From assembly GCF_007754425.1 (NCBI RefSeq), contig NZ_CP037452.1, positions 372,001-436,000 of the forward strand: DNA of 64,000 bases. The letters are read 5' to 3'. Each line of letters starts with the position of its first letter. The stretch's first letter is position 1. Source of the stretch: Gimesia fumaroli (GTDB lineage: Bacteria; Planctomycetota; Planctomycetia; Planctomycetales; Planctomycetaceae). A model generated the notes under the pieces. The model worked only from the letters and a program-made list of their open reading frames with translations. It was not told where the DNA came from and searched no databases. Positions 35,474 to 45,032 of this stretch are shown here, piece after piece. A program made the position numbers and the translations under genes.

Positions 35474-36505
35474 CTATTTCTTGACGGGTAATGAAGGGTG
35501 GAACCCGGGGATCTTGCAGGGAATTCGATACAGACCACTTCCAGCAGTGATATACAGGGTGGAAGCATCATCGCCAATTCCAAAGGTACAGTTGGTTGGC
35601 AGTGTGGGCGTCGGGATATAAGCCAGTTCTTTTCCTTCGGGAGAAAAGACGACAATCCCAAACCGGCTCTCAGCCCGGAAGGCGGCATAGATATTGCCTT
35701 TCTGGTCAACCGTCATGCCATCAATGCCGGTCTCTTTCCCACCAAAGTCAGCCAGCACTTTTTTCTTGCCAAGCGAACCGTCTTTTTTAATCGGAAACGC
35801 ATTCAGGGTCATTCGTTTTTTCGGATTTTTGGGCGGCTCTTTTTCAAGACCGGTGACACCATTGTCGGTTTCTGCCACATACAGCGTTTTTCCATCAGGC
35901 GATACAACAGTCCCATTGGGCTTGGTGATGTCGGTTGTGGCCCGGTGGACCGTTTTGGTTTTGGGGTCGTAGCGGAAGACACTCATGTGATCGAGTTCCA
36001 GAGGCTCGGTGCCGACATATCGGGGGTCGGTGAAATAGACCCAGCCTTTGGGGTGAACGACCAGGTCATTGGGTGCGTTGAATTTCTTTCCCTCAAATTT
36101 ATCAACAATGCACTTCACTTTCTCCTGTTTTGTGATTCGCGCCAGGCATTGTTTGCCGTTATTCGCACCGCAGGCCGCCAGCATGTTTCCCCTCTGATCG
36201 ATCATCAGACCATTACTTTGTCCGCTATCGGCACTGAAGACAGTCGTCTTGCCAGTGGCAGGATCGAAAGCCATGATTTTTCCCAGACCGCCTGCGAAAT
36301 TGATATCGCTGAAATAGATAATGCCATCCACGTCGACACAGGCTCCTTCAGTGAAGCCTTTATCGACCCAGAGTTCTTCCACTTTCGATTGCGGAGAGAC
36401 AATGGATGCGTCTCCCGAAGGGGCAGGTGTCGCTGCATAGACCATGGAACCTGCCAGTCCTGAAAAAGCCACTCCCCAAACAAAGATGTGTTGCCAGTGA
36501 ATCAT
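35474..36505 (-). CDS. SMP-30/gluconolactonase family protein, exported
   Basis: A 343-residue exported protein with a signal peptide (residues 1-25) and a six-bladed SMP-30 propeller: VDKGFTEGACVDVDGIIYFSD, NGLMIDQRGN, APNDLVVHPKGWVYFTDPRY, KPNGTVVSPDGKTLYVAET, ETGIDGMTVDQKGNIYAAF and CTFGIGDDASTLYITA. Family members are Ca- or Zn-dependent lactonases or hydrolases; the metal-binding Glu (EGACV), Asn (APNDL) and Asp (GIDGM) positions are present, so it is probably a sugar lactonase. It is the last of three minus-strand genes (PhyH, aquaporin, SMP-30) with small gaps; the shared metabolic theme is uncertain. Confidence 0.92.
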   Translation of the reverse strand: MIHWQHIFVWGVAFSGLAGSMVYAATPAPSGDASIVSPQSKVEELWVDKGFTEGACVDVDGIIYFSDINFAGGLGKIMAFDPATGKTTVFSADSGQSNGLMIDQRGNMLAACGANNGKQCLARITKQEKVKCIVDKFEGKKFNAPNDLVVHPKGWVYFTDPRYVGTEPLELDHMSVFRYDPKTKTVHRATTDITKPNGTVVSPDGKTLYVAETDNGVTGLEKEPPKNPKKRMTLNAFPIKKDGSLGKKKVLADFGGKETGIDGMTVDQKGNIYAAFRAESRFGIVVFSPEGKELAYIPTPTLPTNCTFGIGDDASTLYITAGSGLYRIPCKIPGFHPSLPVKK

Positions 36506-36593
36506 GGTTTGTTCCTCTCTGTTGTTTGTAATACGAGCGATTAGTGATTGACTGTGACGATGTGACGCCTTCTTCTAATTCGTCATTTGAGTT

Positions 36594-37280
36594 TTACGTT
36601 TCGAACGTGTCTGGTGTCTCATCTGCAGAAGTCTGATTGTGATTATTACGAACCAGCCACAGTGAAGGGACCGCCAGGATCGCACCGACTATGGGACCAA
36701 CAAAATAGAGCCAGAGCGAGTTCAGGTTTCCACTGACCAGCGCCGGGGCTAACGAACGAGCCGGATTCATGGATGCACCGCAGATCGGACCAGCAAACAT
36801 CGCTTCCAATGCGATTACGGAACCAATGGCGACACCGGCCAGAATTCCGGTTTCTTTAGCGCCCGTACTGACGCACAATACGACAAACATCAGCATCCAG
36901 GTCAGAACGAGTTCCAGAATCAATGATTGCAGGTCACTGCCGGCCGGAATCGTCATGCCATAATTGGCCAGACCTGGGAAAGTCAGTTTTAGTAACAGGC
37001 ACGCCGCCATTGCACCGATCACCTGACAGATAATATAAGGAATCACTTCTTTCCCGGGAAAACGCCGCGCGACCCAGAAAGCAATCGTGACTGCCGGGTT
37101 GATGTGAGCTCCGGAAATCTCACCAATCGCGTAAATTACCGAAGTGACGACCATCCCAAAGACAAGTGCGATCCCGACATGGGTGACAGTTCCCTCTGAT
37201 ACCTGATTTGTGACGATGGCACCTGCGCCGGAAAACAGCAGAATAAAGGTGCCAAAAATTTCCGCATAGTATTTTTGCAT
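36594..37280 (-). CDS. Aquaporin/MIP family channel
   Basis: A 228-residue MIP channel. The two NPA boxes are at residues 61-63 (SGAHINPAVT) and 172-174 (GASMNPARSLAP), the second followed by the selectivity-filter Arg. Six membrane segments are visible and the length is normal. The sequence is nearer to water channels (AqpZ-like) than to glycerol facilitators, which usually have a longer loop and an Asp after the second NPA-Arg; this is inference. Middle gene of a three-gene minus-strand run with the PhyH (upstream) and SMP-30 (downstream) genes. Confidence 0.94.
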   Translation of the reverse strand: MQKYYAEIFGTFILLFSGAGAIVTNQVSEGTVTHVGIALVFGMVVTSVIYAIGEISGAHINPAVTIAFWVARRFPGKEVIPYIICQVIGAMAACLLLKLTFPGLANYGMTIPAGSDLQSLILELVLTWMLMFVVLCVSTGAKETGILAGVAIGSVIALEAMFAGPICGASMNPARSLAPALVSGNLNSLWLYFVGPIVGAILAVPSLWLVRNNHNQTSADETPDTFET

Positions 37281-37311
37281 TGGTGGTGGATTCCAGACTG
37301 CGGGTCAAAGT

Positions 37312-38148
37312 TTAGTCGTTTTCAGGACGCGGAGGGTTGAGCCAGTGTCCGGACGGATCAGAACCAGACACAATTACTCCTTTGGCGTTCCAATCCATGC
37401 CGGCGCGGACGTCGGCGGCGCAGTAGCGAAGTGTCAAACCACAGCGTCTGCGATCGGATTGATTGGCTTCAGAACCATGCAAAAGCAGATCGGAATGGAT
37501 GGAAATTTCTCCCGCTTTGAGAGCATCATCAATGGGAGAACCATATTGCTCAGGATTATCAATGGTCTGATTGAGAACATTATCTTCATGGGAGCCACTC
37601 GGGCGATAGGTCATGTGTCCAAAATGATGGCTGCCGGCAATAAATCGCATGTTGGCATTTTCAGGGTCAGCATCATCAATGGCCAGCCAGACCGTGACTG
37701 CCTTCGAGGGAGACAACGGCCAATAGCTGGCATCCTGATGCCAGGCAACCGATTTACCATCATGAGGCATTTTACAGAAGAAATGCGACCCCCAGGCGAT
37801 CAGGTTTTCTCCCAGCAGATCTTTCACATACGCTACAATTTTGGGATGTGTTAACAGATCGTAGACCTTACCGTATTTCATATGGGCAGTGCTGATGGAA
37901 TAGCTGTCCCCGCCGGCTGCGATGACGGCTTCCAGCAGGCGGTCAAAGTACTCCCGATTTTCCAGTACTTCGCGTTCATCGAAAATCGGAAGGCTTCGCA
38001 GATAACCGTCCTGATTGAATTGCTCGACCTGCTCAACAGTTAAACGCTTCGGTTTCGTTGTGGTGGAAGGGTAGAACTTCAGATCACGCTCGATTTGAGA
38101 CAAATCTTCTTCCTGAGGGACTGCCTGGAATTCTTTCGATTCGGCCAT
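37312..38148 (-). CDS. Phytanoyl-CoA dioxygenase (PhyH) family protein
   Basis: A 278-residue Fe(II)/2-oxoglutarate dioxygenase. The iron triad is HxD in AWHQDASYWPLS plus a distal His (LLLHGSEANQS), and the 2-oxoglutarate Arg is in RRRCGLTLRY. The Asp in HxD marks a hydroxylase and not a halogenase. The substrate cannot be named from sequence; it is not close to the PhnY-like protein of this window. The start at 38148 is chosen over a longer frame because the upstream part is a tandem repeat of 24 bp encoding a repeated LPTKRLT, which looks like noncoding leader; AAGAGA lies upstream. First of a PhyH-aquaporin-SMP-30 run. Confidence 0.87.
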   Translation of the reverse strand: MAESKEFQAVPQEEDLSQIERDLKFYPSTTTKPKRLTVEQVEQFNQDGYLRSLPIFDEREVLENREYFDRLLEAVIAAGGDSYSISTAHMKYGKVYDLLTHPKIVAYVKDLLGENLIAWGSHFFCKMPHDGKSVAWHQDASYWPLSPSKAVTVWLAIDDADPENANMRFIAGSHHFGHMTYRPSGSHEDNVLNQTIDNPEQYGSPIDDALKAGEISIHSDLLLHGSEANQSDRRRCGLTLRYCAADVRAGMDWNAKGVIVSGSDPSGHWLNPPRPEND

Positions 38149-38194
38149 GGTGAGTCTCTTTGTGGGTAAGATGGTGAGTCTCTTTGTGGGTAAG
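38147..38194 (+). repeat. 24-bp tandem direct repeat over the PhyH start
   Basis: Two perfect, adjacent copies of a 24-bp unit (38147-38170 and 38171-38194, core GAGTCTCTTTGTGGGTAAG). On the minus strand the unit contains the AAGAGACTCACC that precedes the ATG of the PhyH gene, so a second leader copy and a second in-frame ATG exist. It looks like a recent slippage or duplication event. Confidence 0.93.
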
Positions 38195-38427
38195 ATAAAG
38201 AGTAAATCAGTCATGAGAGCGATGCGAGGCACCGAACCACCTGACAGAAAACTGGTTCTATTGTAAATAGGGATAGGCTTCGGAACAACTTAGCAGGGGG
38301 TGTTTGTACATTTTACTTAGGGAAGGCCAGAGGATTTATGATATGGCAAAAATGTAACTGATAACCAGGGATTGGAATAGGGTGCTTTTCAAGTACTGAA
38401 ATCGGTCTGTGCTATTCATTTCTATTT

Positions 38428-39057
38428 ATGATTGAGAGAAGCATTAATTGGATGCTATTAAGAATTGAATCTATGATGAACGAAATTAACCGCATTAAGG
38501 TAGAAGCAAAAAAAGAAGTTCTGAGCTTACTGCAAAGATGCTTTGAGGTTGATCGATTATTTCCAGAGCTTCAACGGATTTTTCAGTTGATCTCCAGCCG
38601 GCTTGTATGGATTGATCCCTTTGTAATTACACTTCAGGAAACAAAAAACAACATAGATCCCTGTTACTATGACCCTGAATCTCAATCTGACTATTCGATC
38701 GTCTTGCAGCAGGCTAGTGAATCTAAATATTTATTTAGAGAATTCAACTATTGGAATTTGGACGATGATGTTAAAGAGAACGAGGAAATAGTAAATCAAA
38801 TCTTATCCTGGTCAGCGACGCGTAAACCCAAAAATGTCAGAGAGATTATGGGGTTGATTAAAAATGGTTTTTGGAGATTTGATACTCAGACAATTCCAAA
38901 GCTATCCGCACAATGCCCAGCTGATATACAGGAGCTGATTTCGTGGGATGAGAAGTGTGTCCTGACTGGTACAAATATGCAAAACATGGATGTGATTACC
39001 AGGGAGCAATGGAAGCAGGTTGCAGAGAGAGAACGATGGTACAATGATGAAAAGTAA
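38428..39057 (+). CDS. Orphan hypothetical protein, AT-rich (209 aa)
   Basis: A 209-residue soluble-looking protein with no signal peptide or membrane segment and no domain I recognise. It is rich in Glu, Asn, Ile and Trp (NYWNLDDDVKENEEIVNQILSW, DVITREQWKQVAERERW). By eye its DNA is much richer in A/T than the neighbours and its codon use differs (many AAA and ATT codons), which suggests recent acquisition or an orphan gene. An alternative start is the ATG at residue 16-17 (MMNEINRIK). It converges with the ExbB-type gene. Real coding is likely from length and clean frame; function unknown. Confidence 0.6.
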   Translation: MIERSINWMLLRIESMMNEINRIKVEAKKEVLSLLQRCFEVDRLFPELQRIFQLISSRLVWIDPFVITLQETKNNIDPCYYDPESQSDYSIVLQQASESKYLFREFNYWNLDDDVKENEEIVNQILSWSATRKPKNVREIMGLIKNGFWRFDTQTIPKLSAQCPADIQELISWDEKCVLTGTNMQNMDVITREQWKQVAERERWYNDEK

Positions 39058-39086
39058 CAGGGCAATGATGATTCGAACCCGTGTTG

Positions 39087-40058
39087 TTACGACTTACTCG
39101 TCGTCTTATCCGCTTTGGTTTTCGGGGTCGGGACTGTTTTGCGGCTGGCAGCACTGGCGGCCAGGCCTTCCGCCGAGATGAGATGCACTAAGTCTTGTGC
39201 ATTTTGGTCCATTTCCATGACCAGTCCATCCACGCGGCCTGCCAGGTACATATACATGATGAGCGAGGGGATCGCGATTCCCAGACCGAAGGCCGTTGTT
39301 AACAGGGCCATCGCAATTCCGACGGCCAGCTCTTCGGCTTTGCCCATTGCGCTACTGTTGGCAATTTCATTGAATGCCTGAATCATACCGATGACGGTTC
39401 CCAGGAGACCCATCAGGGGGGCTACGGTAGCCACGCCATTGATGACGCGCAAGTGTTTGCGGAGTTGCGAGAGTTGTCGCTCGCCGCCATCGATGATGGC
39501 CTGTTCGACTTCGACACTGGGCTTGCCCCATTTACGAACGCCGTGTGCAAAGACTGAAGCAATCGGACTGGGGTTCTCTTCGCAGAGTTTCAGTGCAGAA
39601 CGCGCATTGAGTTTGCCATCTTTCAGAAGTTTCAGGAATCGACTGACAAAATGCCGGGGGATCACGCGTCCTGATCTGAGGATCACCAGTCGCTCAATGA
39701 TAAACCACATGGAAATGACTGAGGCGATCACAAACGGCAGCAGAAAATAACCCATCTCCTGAATGATGTCTTCCGGAGTGGAAGGGATGACCGTATTCCG
39801 TTTGATCGGCTGACCGTCTTCTGGCAGCGGGCCATTGGGATCAGTGACTTCCACCAGTTTTCCATTGACGGATTCCACGACTTTGGGTAATCGTTCCTGG
39901 GCTTTCGCAGAACCGGAAAACAGCAATAGCGAGACTGAAGCAATCATGACGAACTGTAGTAGTAACCGAGAAATGCGCTTATAAAAGAAATGCGCACATT
40001 GTCCCCGATCGGTGTGATCAGCGGAGGGCTGTTTTAGGCTGCTGATAAAATTGATCAT
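39087..40058 (-). CDS. MotA/TolQ/ExbB-type proton channel protein
   Basis: A 323-residue membrane protein with an N-terminal signal-like segment (LLLQFVMIASVSLLLFSGSAKAQ), an extracytoplasmic stretch of about 65 residues, then the three-helix ExbB/TolQ core: FVIASVISMWFIIERLVIL, GTVIGMIQAFNEIAN and AVGIAMALLTTAFGLGIAIPSLIMYMYLAGRVD. The extra N-terminal periplasmic domain is typical of planctomycete ExbB proteins. Partners are usually ExbD/TolR proteins, none of which is adjacent here: the next gene on its 3-prime side is a convergent AT-rich orphan, and upstream on the same strand is a giant TPR protein. It probably energises outer-membrane or envelope processes. Confidence 0.93.
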   Translation of the reverse strand: MINFISSLKQPSADHTDRGQCAHFFYKRISRLLLQFVMIASVSLLLFSGSAKAQERLPKVVESVNGKLVEVTDPNGPLPEDGQPIKRNTVIPSTPEDIIQEMGYFLLPFVIASVISMWFIIERLVILRSGRVIPRHFVSRFLKLLKDGKLNARSALKLCEENPSPIASVFAHGVRKWGKPSVEVEQAIIDGGERQLSQLRKHLRVINGVATVAPLMGLLGTVIGMIQAFNEIANSSAMGKAEELAVGIAMALLTTAFGLGIAIPSLIMYMYLAGRVDGLVMEMDQNAQDLVHLISAEGLAASAASRKTVPTPKTKADKTTSKS

Positions 40059-40286
40059 GAGCAATGAAAGTCACTCTAAATTGATTGGAGACGTGCCACA
40101 GGTTTCTGATGCTGGCCTGATTCAGGTCTCATGCTGCGCTGTTGGAACTGAAAATTCTGACATCGTAATCACGATACGATTACAGGATGAGACCTAGTTT
40201 ACGTCAGATTGGTTTTCCCGTCGAGTCTGGAATCGGAATTCCCAGGTGGAAGTGGCGGTGATGTATGTCGTCGGGAGGGGTAGAAT

Positions 40287-43200
40287 TTATTGTTTCTTGC
40301 CGATTTGGGACTGAACAGCCTTTACGCGTTCTTTGGCGCGAGGAACCAGTTCATGTTCAGGGAAACGCTTCAGGAAGTCCTGATACGTTTTTAAAGCCTG
40401 AGCCCATTCGTTCAGCGCTTCGTGGCACATTCCCGCCTGGAACAGAGCCGGGGCCTGCCATTCGGGAAATTGATACTGGATATCGACTTGCAGATACCCC
40501 AGCAGTGCTTCTTTGAACTTTTCCTGAATCATCAGAGTTTCTGCCAGTAGAAACTGGCATTTGGCTGCGGTTTCGGTGCGTCTGCCGTTTTCAGAATCAA
40601 TAATCTTCTGAAAGACTTTGCGTGCTTCCGCAAATTTCGCCTGATTTTTTAAGCTGCGTCCGAGCACTTCTTCGGCTTGATACAGAAAGGGGCTTTTTGA
40701 ATCCCAACTGCGGAACTGGTCGACCGTCTGTTGAACCTCATCGTATTTTTTTTGACGGAAATAGGTTTCTGCTAACAGCACCCAGACGCGAGGGTACCAG
40801 GGTTCCTGGCTCAGCTCTTTTATTTTCTTGTCGTCGACCAGTTTCAATAATTCGGTCTGAGCGGGTTCAATCTGGTTTTGATACAGGGTCGCCTCAGCCT
40901 GGTGAAATTGGGCAAATGCCGCGTATTCATTCTTAGGAAAACGTTTGAGTAACGCTTTCGAAAATTTTTCAACCTGATCCCATTTTTGCAGCTCAAGGTT
41001 GATTTCGATCAGTCGATACAGAGACACCTGTTGCACTTTTTTATCGGACTTGGGTGAAGCCTGCAATTCATCAAATGTTTTCGCTGCTGCTTCCAGCTTG
41101 CCCGCGATTAAATCACTTTCTGCGAGGCTCAATCGCGCGTTGTCGGCCAGATCGCTCTCAGGCGTTTCTTTTACCAGACGTCGGAAAATCTCATCCGATT
41201 GTTCAAACTGTTCTGCTTCGTAATTGATCAACGCCCATTCATCCAGAATTTTATCCAGATTATCTGCTTTGGGAAATTTCAGCAGCAGTGCTTCATAAGC
41301 CTGATTGACGGCATCAATGTCCTTTAATTGGAATAAAGTTCTTGCGGCCTGCAAGCCAGCAAGCATCGCGTAGCGTGAAGGAGCAAATTGCGATAATGCT
41401 TTTTGATAAACGGCTACCGCTGCTTCCAGTTGCTTATTGTTTTCCAGACTGCGTCCCTGCATATACGTCGCCTCAGCGGCTAGCGGGCTTTTGGGAAATT
41501 CTTTGACAAACTGTTCGAAGTGTTCAGCTGCCTGTTGATTTTCACCCAGTTGAAATTCACTCCACGCCAGGCCGGAAAGTCCAGCTGGATATTCCGGCGA
41601 ATCCGAACCACTTTTGGCGATTTCTGCAAAGAAATTTTTAGATCGCTCCCACTGTTTTTTCTCGTAGTTTCGTTCGGCTAACTGGCGATAGGTCTGAATG
41701 AGCAGGTCGGCGTTTGGCTTCCGTGTCTGCAGTTGATCCAAATACTGATCAACCTCTTTCGCTTTCTCATTTTTGTCCGCGATGATGATCAGGTTTGCGA
41801 GGATCTGATTAAATCTGACTTCATTAGGAAACTGTTTCAGATATTCTTTTGAAAGTGATTCCGCTTCCGCATACTTCTGCAGCGAGTTGAAGCTGTTACT
41901 TTGCAGAACCAGTGCATCAGCATATTCGCTCGAGGATTTGTCTGTTTCAGGATCTTTTAGATAAGACTCTAAAACTTGAATCGATTTGTCATACTTTTTT
42001 AATTTCTGATACGTGCGAGCCAGATAAAGCCGGGCCAGCAGTCGGGTGTTCTCCAGTTTTGTTTGATCGAGAACTGTCTGGAAGTGATTCAGCGCTGCCT
42101 TAAGGTCTTCTGGCTTACCTTTGGTATCGCGAATGCGGCCTTTGAGTAGCTCCTGGTGCAGCCGCAAACCGCTTTGGGGATACGCTTTTTCAAACTGTGC
42201 CGCCAGCTGTTCTGCTTCTGCCAGTTGATCCGTCAGCATGGCGGCTTCAACGGCAAAGTGCAGGCTGTCGTCGGCGAGATCACTGTCGGGGAATTGCTTT
42301 ACCAGTTCGAGGAATAAGGTTTTGGCCGCCGCCGGTTTCCCGGAACGCAGTAACGTATCAGCCAGCTGGTAGTTCGTTAACTCTTTCTGTTTGGGAGTTG
42401 GCTTTGATTTGAGTGCCTGTTCAAAGGCAATAATCGCATCGGAGAGCTGATTGGCTCCCTTCAGACTGACCCCTTTCCAATACAGAGCGTTTGCAGCCTG
42501 TTTGGGGTCTTTGGCGACAATCTCAAACTGTTCGATCGCTTTTGTGTATTCGTGCATATCGTAAAACGCGTAACCGGCATTCAATCGGGCGGTGATTCCT
42601 AGCGGACTCTCCGGAAACTTCACAGGAAGTTCCAAAAACACCTTGGCTGCTTCCTGAAATTGTCCCCGATCAAACAGCGATGTGGCTAATGACATCTGTG
42701 CGTCGCTGGCACGGGAATGATTTTTTTTGCCGGCGATTTCCTTGAAGCGTTTTTCTGCTTCTTCAGGCTGCTTATTTCGTAAATAGGCGGATGCGAGACC
42801 AAACTGCGCGTCTTCGGACATCGCCCCTTTGGGGTGCCGATCCAGGGACCTCTGAAAACTTTTGACTGCCAGCTCGGCTTTACCTTGCCTGAGCATGACA
42901 TCGCCGAAGTAGGGATACGCCCATTCTTCCAGAGCATGGTTAGGATACTGTTTGAGAAAGTCCGTGAATTCTTTTTCTGCCGCTTTCAGATCATCGAGCA
43001 GATAACTGCATTCTGCGATGCGATATAATGCATCAGGCAGGTTTTTATTTTTGGGATACTGTTTGGCAAAGTCTCGCAGAACCTCTCGGGCTTCCTTGTA
43101 TTTTTGCTGATTAACGAGTGTCAGACCAAGATAAAATTTTGCCAGAGGGACGTTCGTATGGGTCGGATAATTTTTCAGGTATTTCTGAAAAGTCTCCGTT

Positions 43201-43373
43201 GCCAGTTCCCAGCGGTTTTGTTTATACAGACCGATGGCCAGTTGAAATTCATCAGAGGCTTTATCGGCCTGCGCAAACGAAGCAGGCAGTGAGGCCAGAA
43301 TCAGAATAATCAGACAGAGTCCGCTGGAACGTATGTTTGACAAGCAAGGGAGCTGGATACGGTAAATCATCAT
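40287..43373 (-). CDS. Large secreted tetratricopeptide-repeat protein (about 1,030 aa)
   Basis: A very long protein of about 1,030 residues with a signal peptide (MMIYRIQLP to SLPASFAQA) followed by at least 20 TPR-like repeats to the end; typical units are AIGLYKQNRWELATETFQKYLKNYP and ALDAVYQKALSQF-type segments. It should lie in the periplasm as a helical superhelix. A longer start at 43421 (MRECFF) exists with no better ribosome-binding site; the start at 43373 gives a cleaner signal peptide. It is followed by the ExbB-type gene on the same strand, an arrangement seen with Tol/Exb-like envelope systems. Binding partners unknown. Confidence 0.88.
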   Translation of the reverse strand: MMIYRIQLPCLSNIRSSGLCLIILILASLPASFAQADKASDEFQLAIGLYKQNRWELATETFQKYLKNYPTHTNVPLAKFYLGLTLVNQQKYKEAREVLRDFAKQYPKNKNLPDALYRIAECSYLLDDLKAAEKEFTDFLKQYPNHALEEWAYPYFGDVMLRQGKAELAVKSFQRSLDRHPKGAMSEDAQFGLASAYLRNKQPEEAEKRFKEIAGKKNHSRASDAQMSLATSLFDRGQFQEAAKVFLELPVKFPESPLGITARLNAGYAFYDMHEYTKAIEQFEIVAKDPKQAANALYWKGVSLKGANQLSDAIIAFEQALKSKPTPKQKELTNYQLADTLLRSGKPAAAKTLFLELVKQFPDSDLADDSLHFAVEAAMLTDQLAEAEQLAAQFEKAYPQSGLRLHQELLKGRIRDTKGKPEDLKAALNHFQTVLDQTKLENTRLLARLYLARTYQKLKKYDKSIQVLESYLKDPETDKSSSEYADALVLQSNSFNSLQKYAEAESLSKEYLKQFPNEVRFNQILANLIIIADKNEKAKEVDQYLDQLQTRKPNADLLIQTYRQLAERNYEKKQWERSKNFFAEIAKSGSDSPEYPAGLSGLAWSEFQLGENQQAAEHFEQFVKEFPKSPLAAEATYMQGRSLENNKQLEAAVAVYQKALSQFAPSRYAMLAGLQAARTLFQLKDIDAVNQAYEALLLKFPKADNLDKILDEWALINYEAEQFEQSDEIFRRLVKETPESDLADNARLSLAESDLIAGKLEAAAKTFDELQASPKSDKKVQQVSLYRLIEINLELQKWDQVEKFSKALLKRFPKNEYAAFAQFHQAEATLYQNQIEPAQTELLKLVDDKKIKELSQEPWYPRVWVLLAETYFRQKKYDEVQQTVDQFRSWDSKSPFLYQAEEVLGRSLKNQAKFAEARKVFQKIIDSENGRRTETAAKCQFLLAETLMIQEKFKEALLGYLQVDIQYQFPEWQAPALFQAGMCHEALNEWAQALKTYQDFLKRFPEHELVPRAKERVKAVQSQIGKKQ

Positions 43374-43599
43374 ATTGGAATCGTCAGATCGATCTAAAAT
43401 AGTAAAAAAGCACTCCCTCATATTATCGTGTGTTTTCAGGCAGAGGCAAGCGGCGTTACCGAATTCTCCCCCTGCAGAAGTGAAAACCTGATCGATGGAA
43501 GGAATTCGGAATTGAAGTGGGCTCTGTAAAGCACAAGACGCACTGATCTTGGCTTAAACTGGTGATCAGGTTGTCGCTTCCGGGTGAGTGTTGCCCTGA

Positions 43600-44889
43600 T
43601 TAGCTGCCTTTAAAGTGTTGGTCTGCAAAATCGAGGTATTGCTGCCAATCAAAATCGGTGACATTATGCTTGCCGGTTCGGATATGATATCCCATCTGCT
43701 GTTGGATTGGCTGATTGACTTTTGGCATCTCTTTGGCACCGAATCCCGATGTCCCCAATAGTTTATAGACCGGCTCAGCGTACTTCACGGATAAGAATTC
43801 TCCGTTGGGGTCCGCCCATCGATCATCTTCGGCACTGGCAACATACACGGGGCGCGGGGCGATCAGAGAGATCAACATGTGCTGATCCACGGGCAACTCT
43901 TCTTCTTTATCGATGTACTTGTTGAAATTGTCACAGAACCAGTGTGGAAACGCATTATTGATGACATTCAGGGTCTCACCAAAACGGCGTCGGCTGAGAG
44001 CCGCTCCACCACATCCTGAGTCATTCGAAATGACCAGCGCAAATCGCGGATCCTGTGCACCGGCCCAGAGGGATGTCTTACCGAGGCGCGAATGTCCCAT
44101 GACGGCGACTTTGTTCGCGTCGATCTGCTTGTCGGTTTCCAGATAATCCATCGCACGGCTGAGTCCCCAGGCCCAGGCAGAAATCGTGCCCCACTCATCG
44201 GGCGCGGGCTTCTGTTTGGAATTAAATAGGGCGTGAACGCCGTTCTTGAAGCCATCATCATAGTCGGGATCGATGTCACCGCAGTAGATGGCGACCAGTC
44301 CATAGCCACGATCAATGATCTTTTCGATGGGCCAGCGTGAAGCCGAGGTCCCACGCGATTTTTCTGTGGCGTGGTGATCTACAATTCCTTTGTCTTTATT
44401 GGCCCGCATCCATTTGTCTGAGAGTTTAACATCCTTTTCTTCGGTGATGGTATGGTTGCCATAAAAGTTGAGTCCGATGAAGACAGGGACCGGCTTTGTT
44501 GCTTTGGCGGGCAGATAGATCAACAGATCCATCCGCGGCTCTTCTTTTTTGCCGGAAAAATAGATAGAGACTTCCTTTCGGATCGCTTTACCATTCAGTG
44601 CATCATTTTTTTGTGAAGTGACCTCAAACAGCATGTCTTTTGGTGGTGCAGGGCTCTTGCCGTAGACTTCACTTTCGAAGAGTTCCAGAATTTCGGGACG
44701 ACGGACCTTCTGCCACTCCTCGGCTGAGTCCACTTTCTCCCCCTCGGAAGTCACCAGCGGATCGGGGAGCTTGAACTCCGGGACCTTGCTTTCATCATAA
44801 TTTGGTTTGGGGCGTTGTGCCTGACTGGTTTGACTGCAAATCAGGCAAATGCTGAAGACAAGGGCGGCGGTAAGGAACAGTCGTTTCAT
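43600..44889 (-). CDS. Glucuronoyl esterase-like (CE15) alpha/beta hydrolase, exported
   Basis: A 429-residue exported hydrolase. The signal peptide is residues 1-25 (MKRLFLTAALVFSICLICS); the nucleophile elbow is GHSRLGKTSLW, matching the CE15 pattern G-x-S-R-x-G-K; SNDSGCGGAALSRRRFGETL and a C-terminal His (GKHNVTDF) complete the site, and DDRWADPNGEFLS is typical. CE15 esterases cleave ester links between glucuronic acid and lignin alcohols, or related uronate esters in biomass; in marine planctomycetes the natural substrate may be algal. The ATG at 44889 is used; a longer frame reaches 44946. Divergent from the small membrane protein gene. Confidence 0.88.
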   Translation of the reverse strand: MKRLFLTAALVFSICLICSQTSQAQRPKPNYDESKVPEFKLPDPLVTSEGEKVDSAEEWQKVRRPEILELFESEVYGKSPAPPKDMLFEVTSQKNDALNGKAIRKEVSIYFSGKKEEPRMDLLIYLPAKATKPVPVFIGLNFYGNHTITEEKDVKLSDKWMRANKDKGIVDHHATEKSRGTSASRWPIEKIIDRGYGLVAIYCGDIDPDYDDGFKNGVHALFNSKQKPAPDEWGTISAWAWGLSRAMDYLETDKQIDANKVAVMGHSRLGKTSLWAGAQDPRFALVISNDSGCGGAALSRRRFGETLNVINNAFPHWFCDNFNKYIDKEEELPVDQHMLISLIAPRPVYVASAEDDRWADPNGEFLSVKYAEPVYKLLGTSGFGAKEMPKVNQPIQQQMGYHIRTGKHNVTDFDWQQYLDFADQHFKGS

Positions 44890-45032
44890 ATTGCGAGGGC
44901 CTTCGTTCTGGTGGGATTTGATCAATCTGGAGTCTGTCTCTGTCACTCGGAACCATTCAAACTATCATATTACAGGTAGAGATTTCAAATCTCTATTCTA
45001 AAATCGTCTTCGTTTCCGGTACGATTGACAAT

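Noticed and set aside
35498..36463. A 321-codon plus-strand ORF opposite the SMP-30 gene
   Set aside because: Antisense to a clear propeller gene; the frame is open only because of the codon pattern of that gene.
39070..39079. GGTTCGAATC on the minus strand, like the T-loop of a tRNA
   Set aside because: The flanking bases cannot form the T-arm stem and no acceptor, D or anticodon arms are seen around it.
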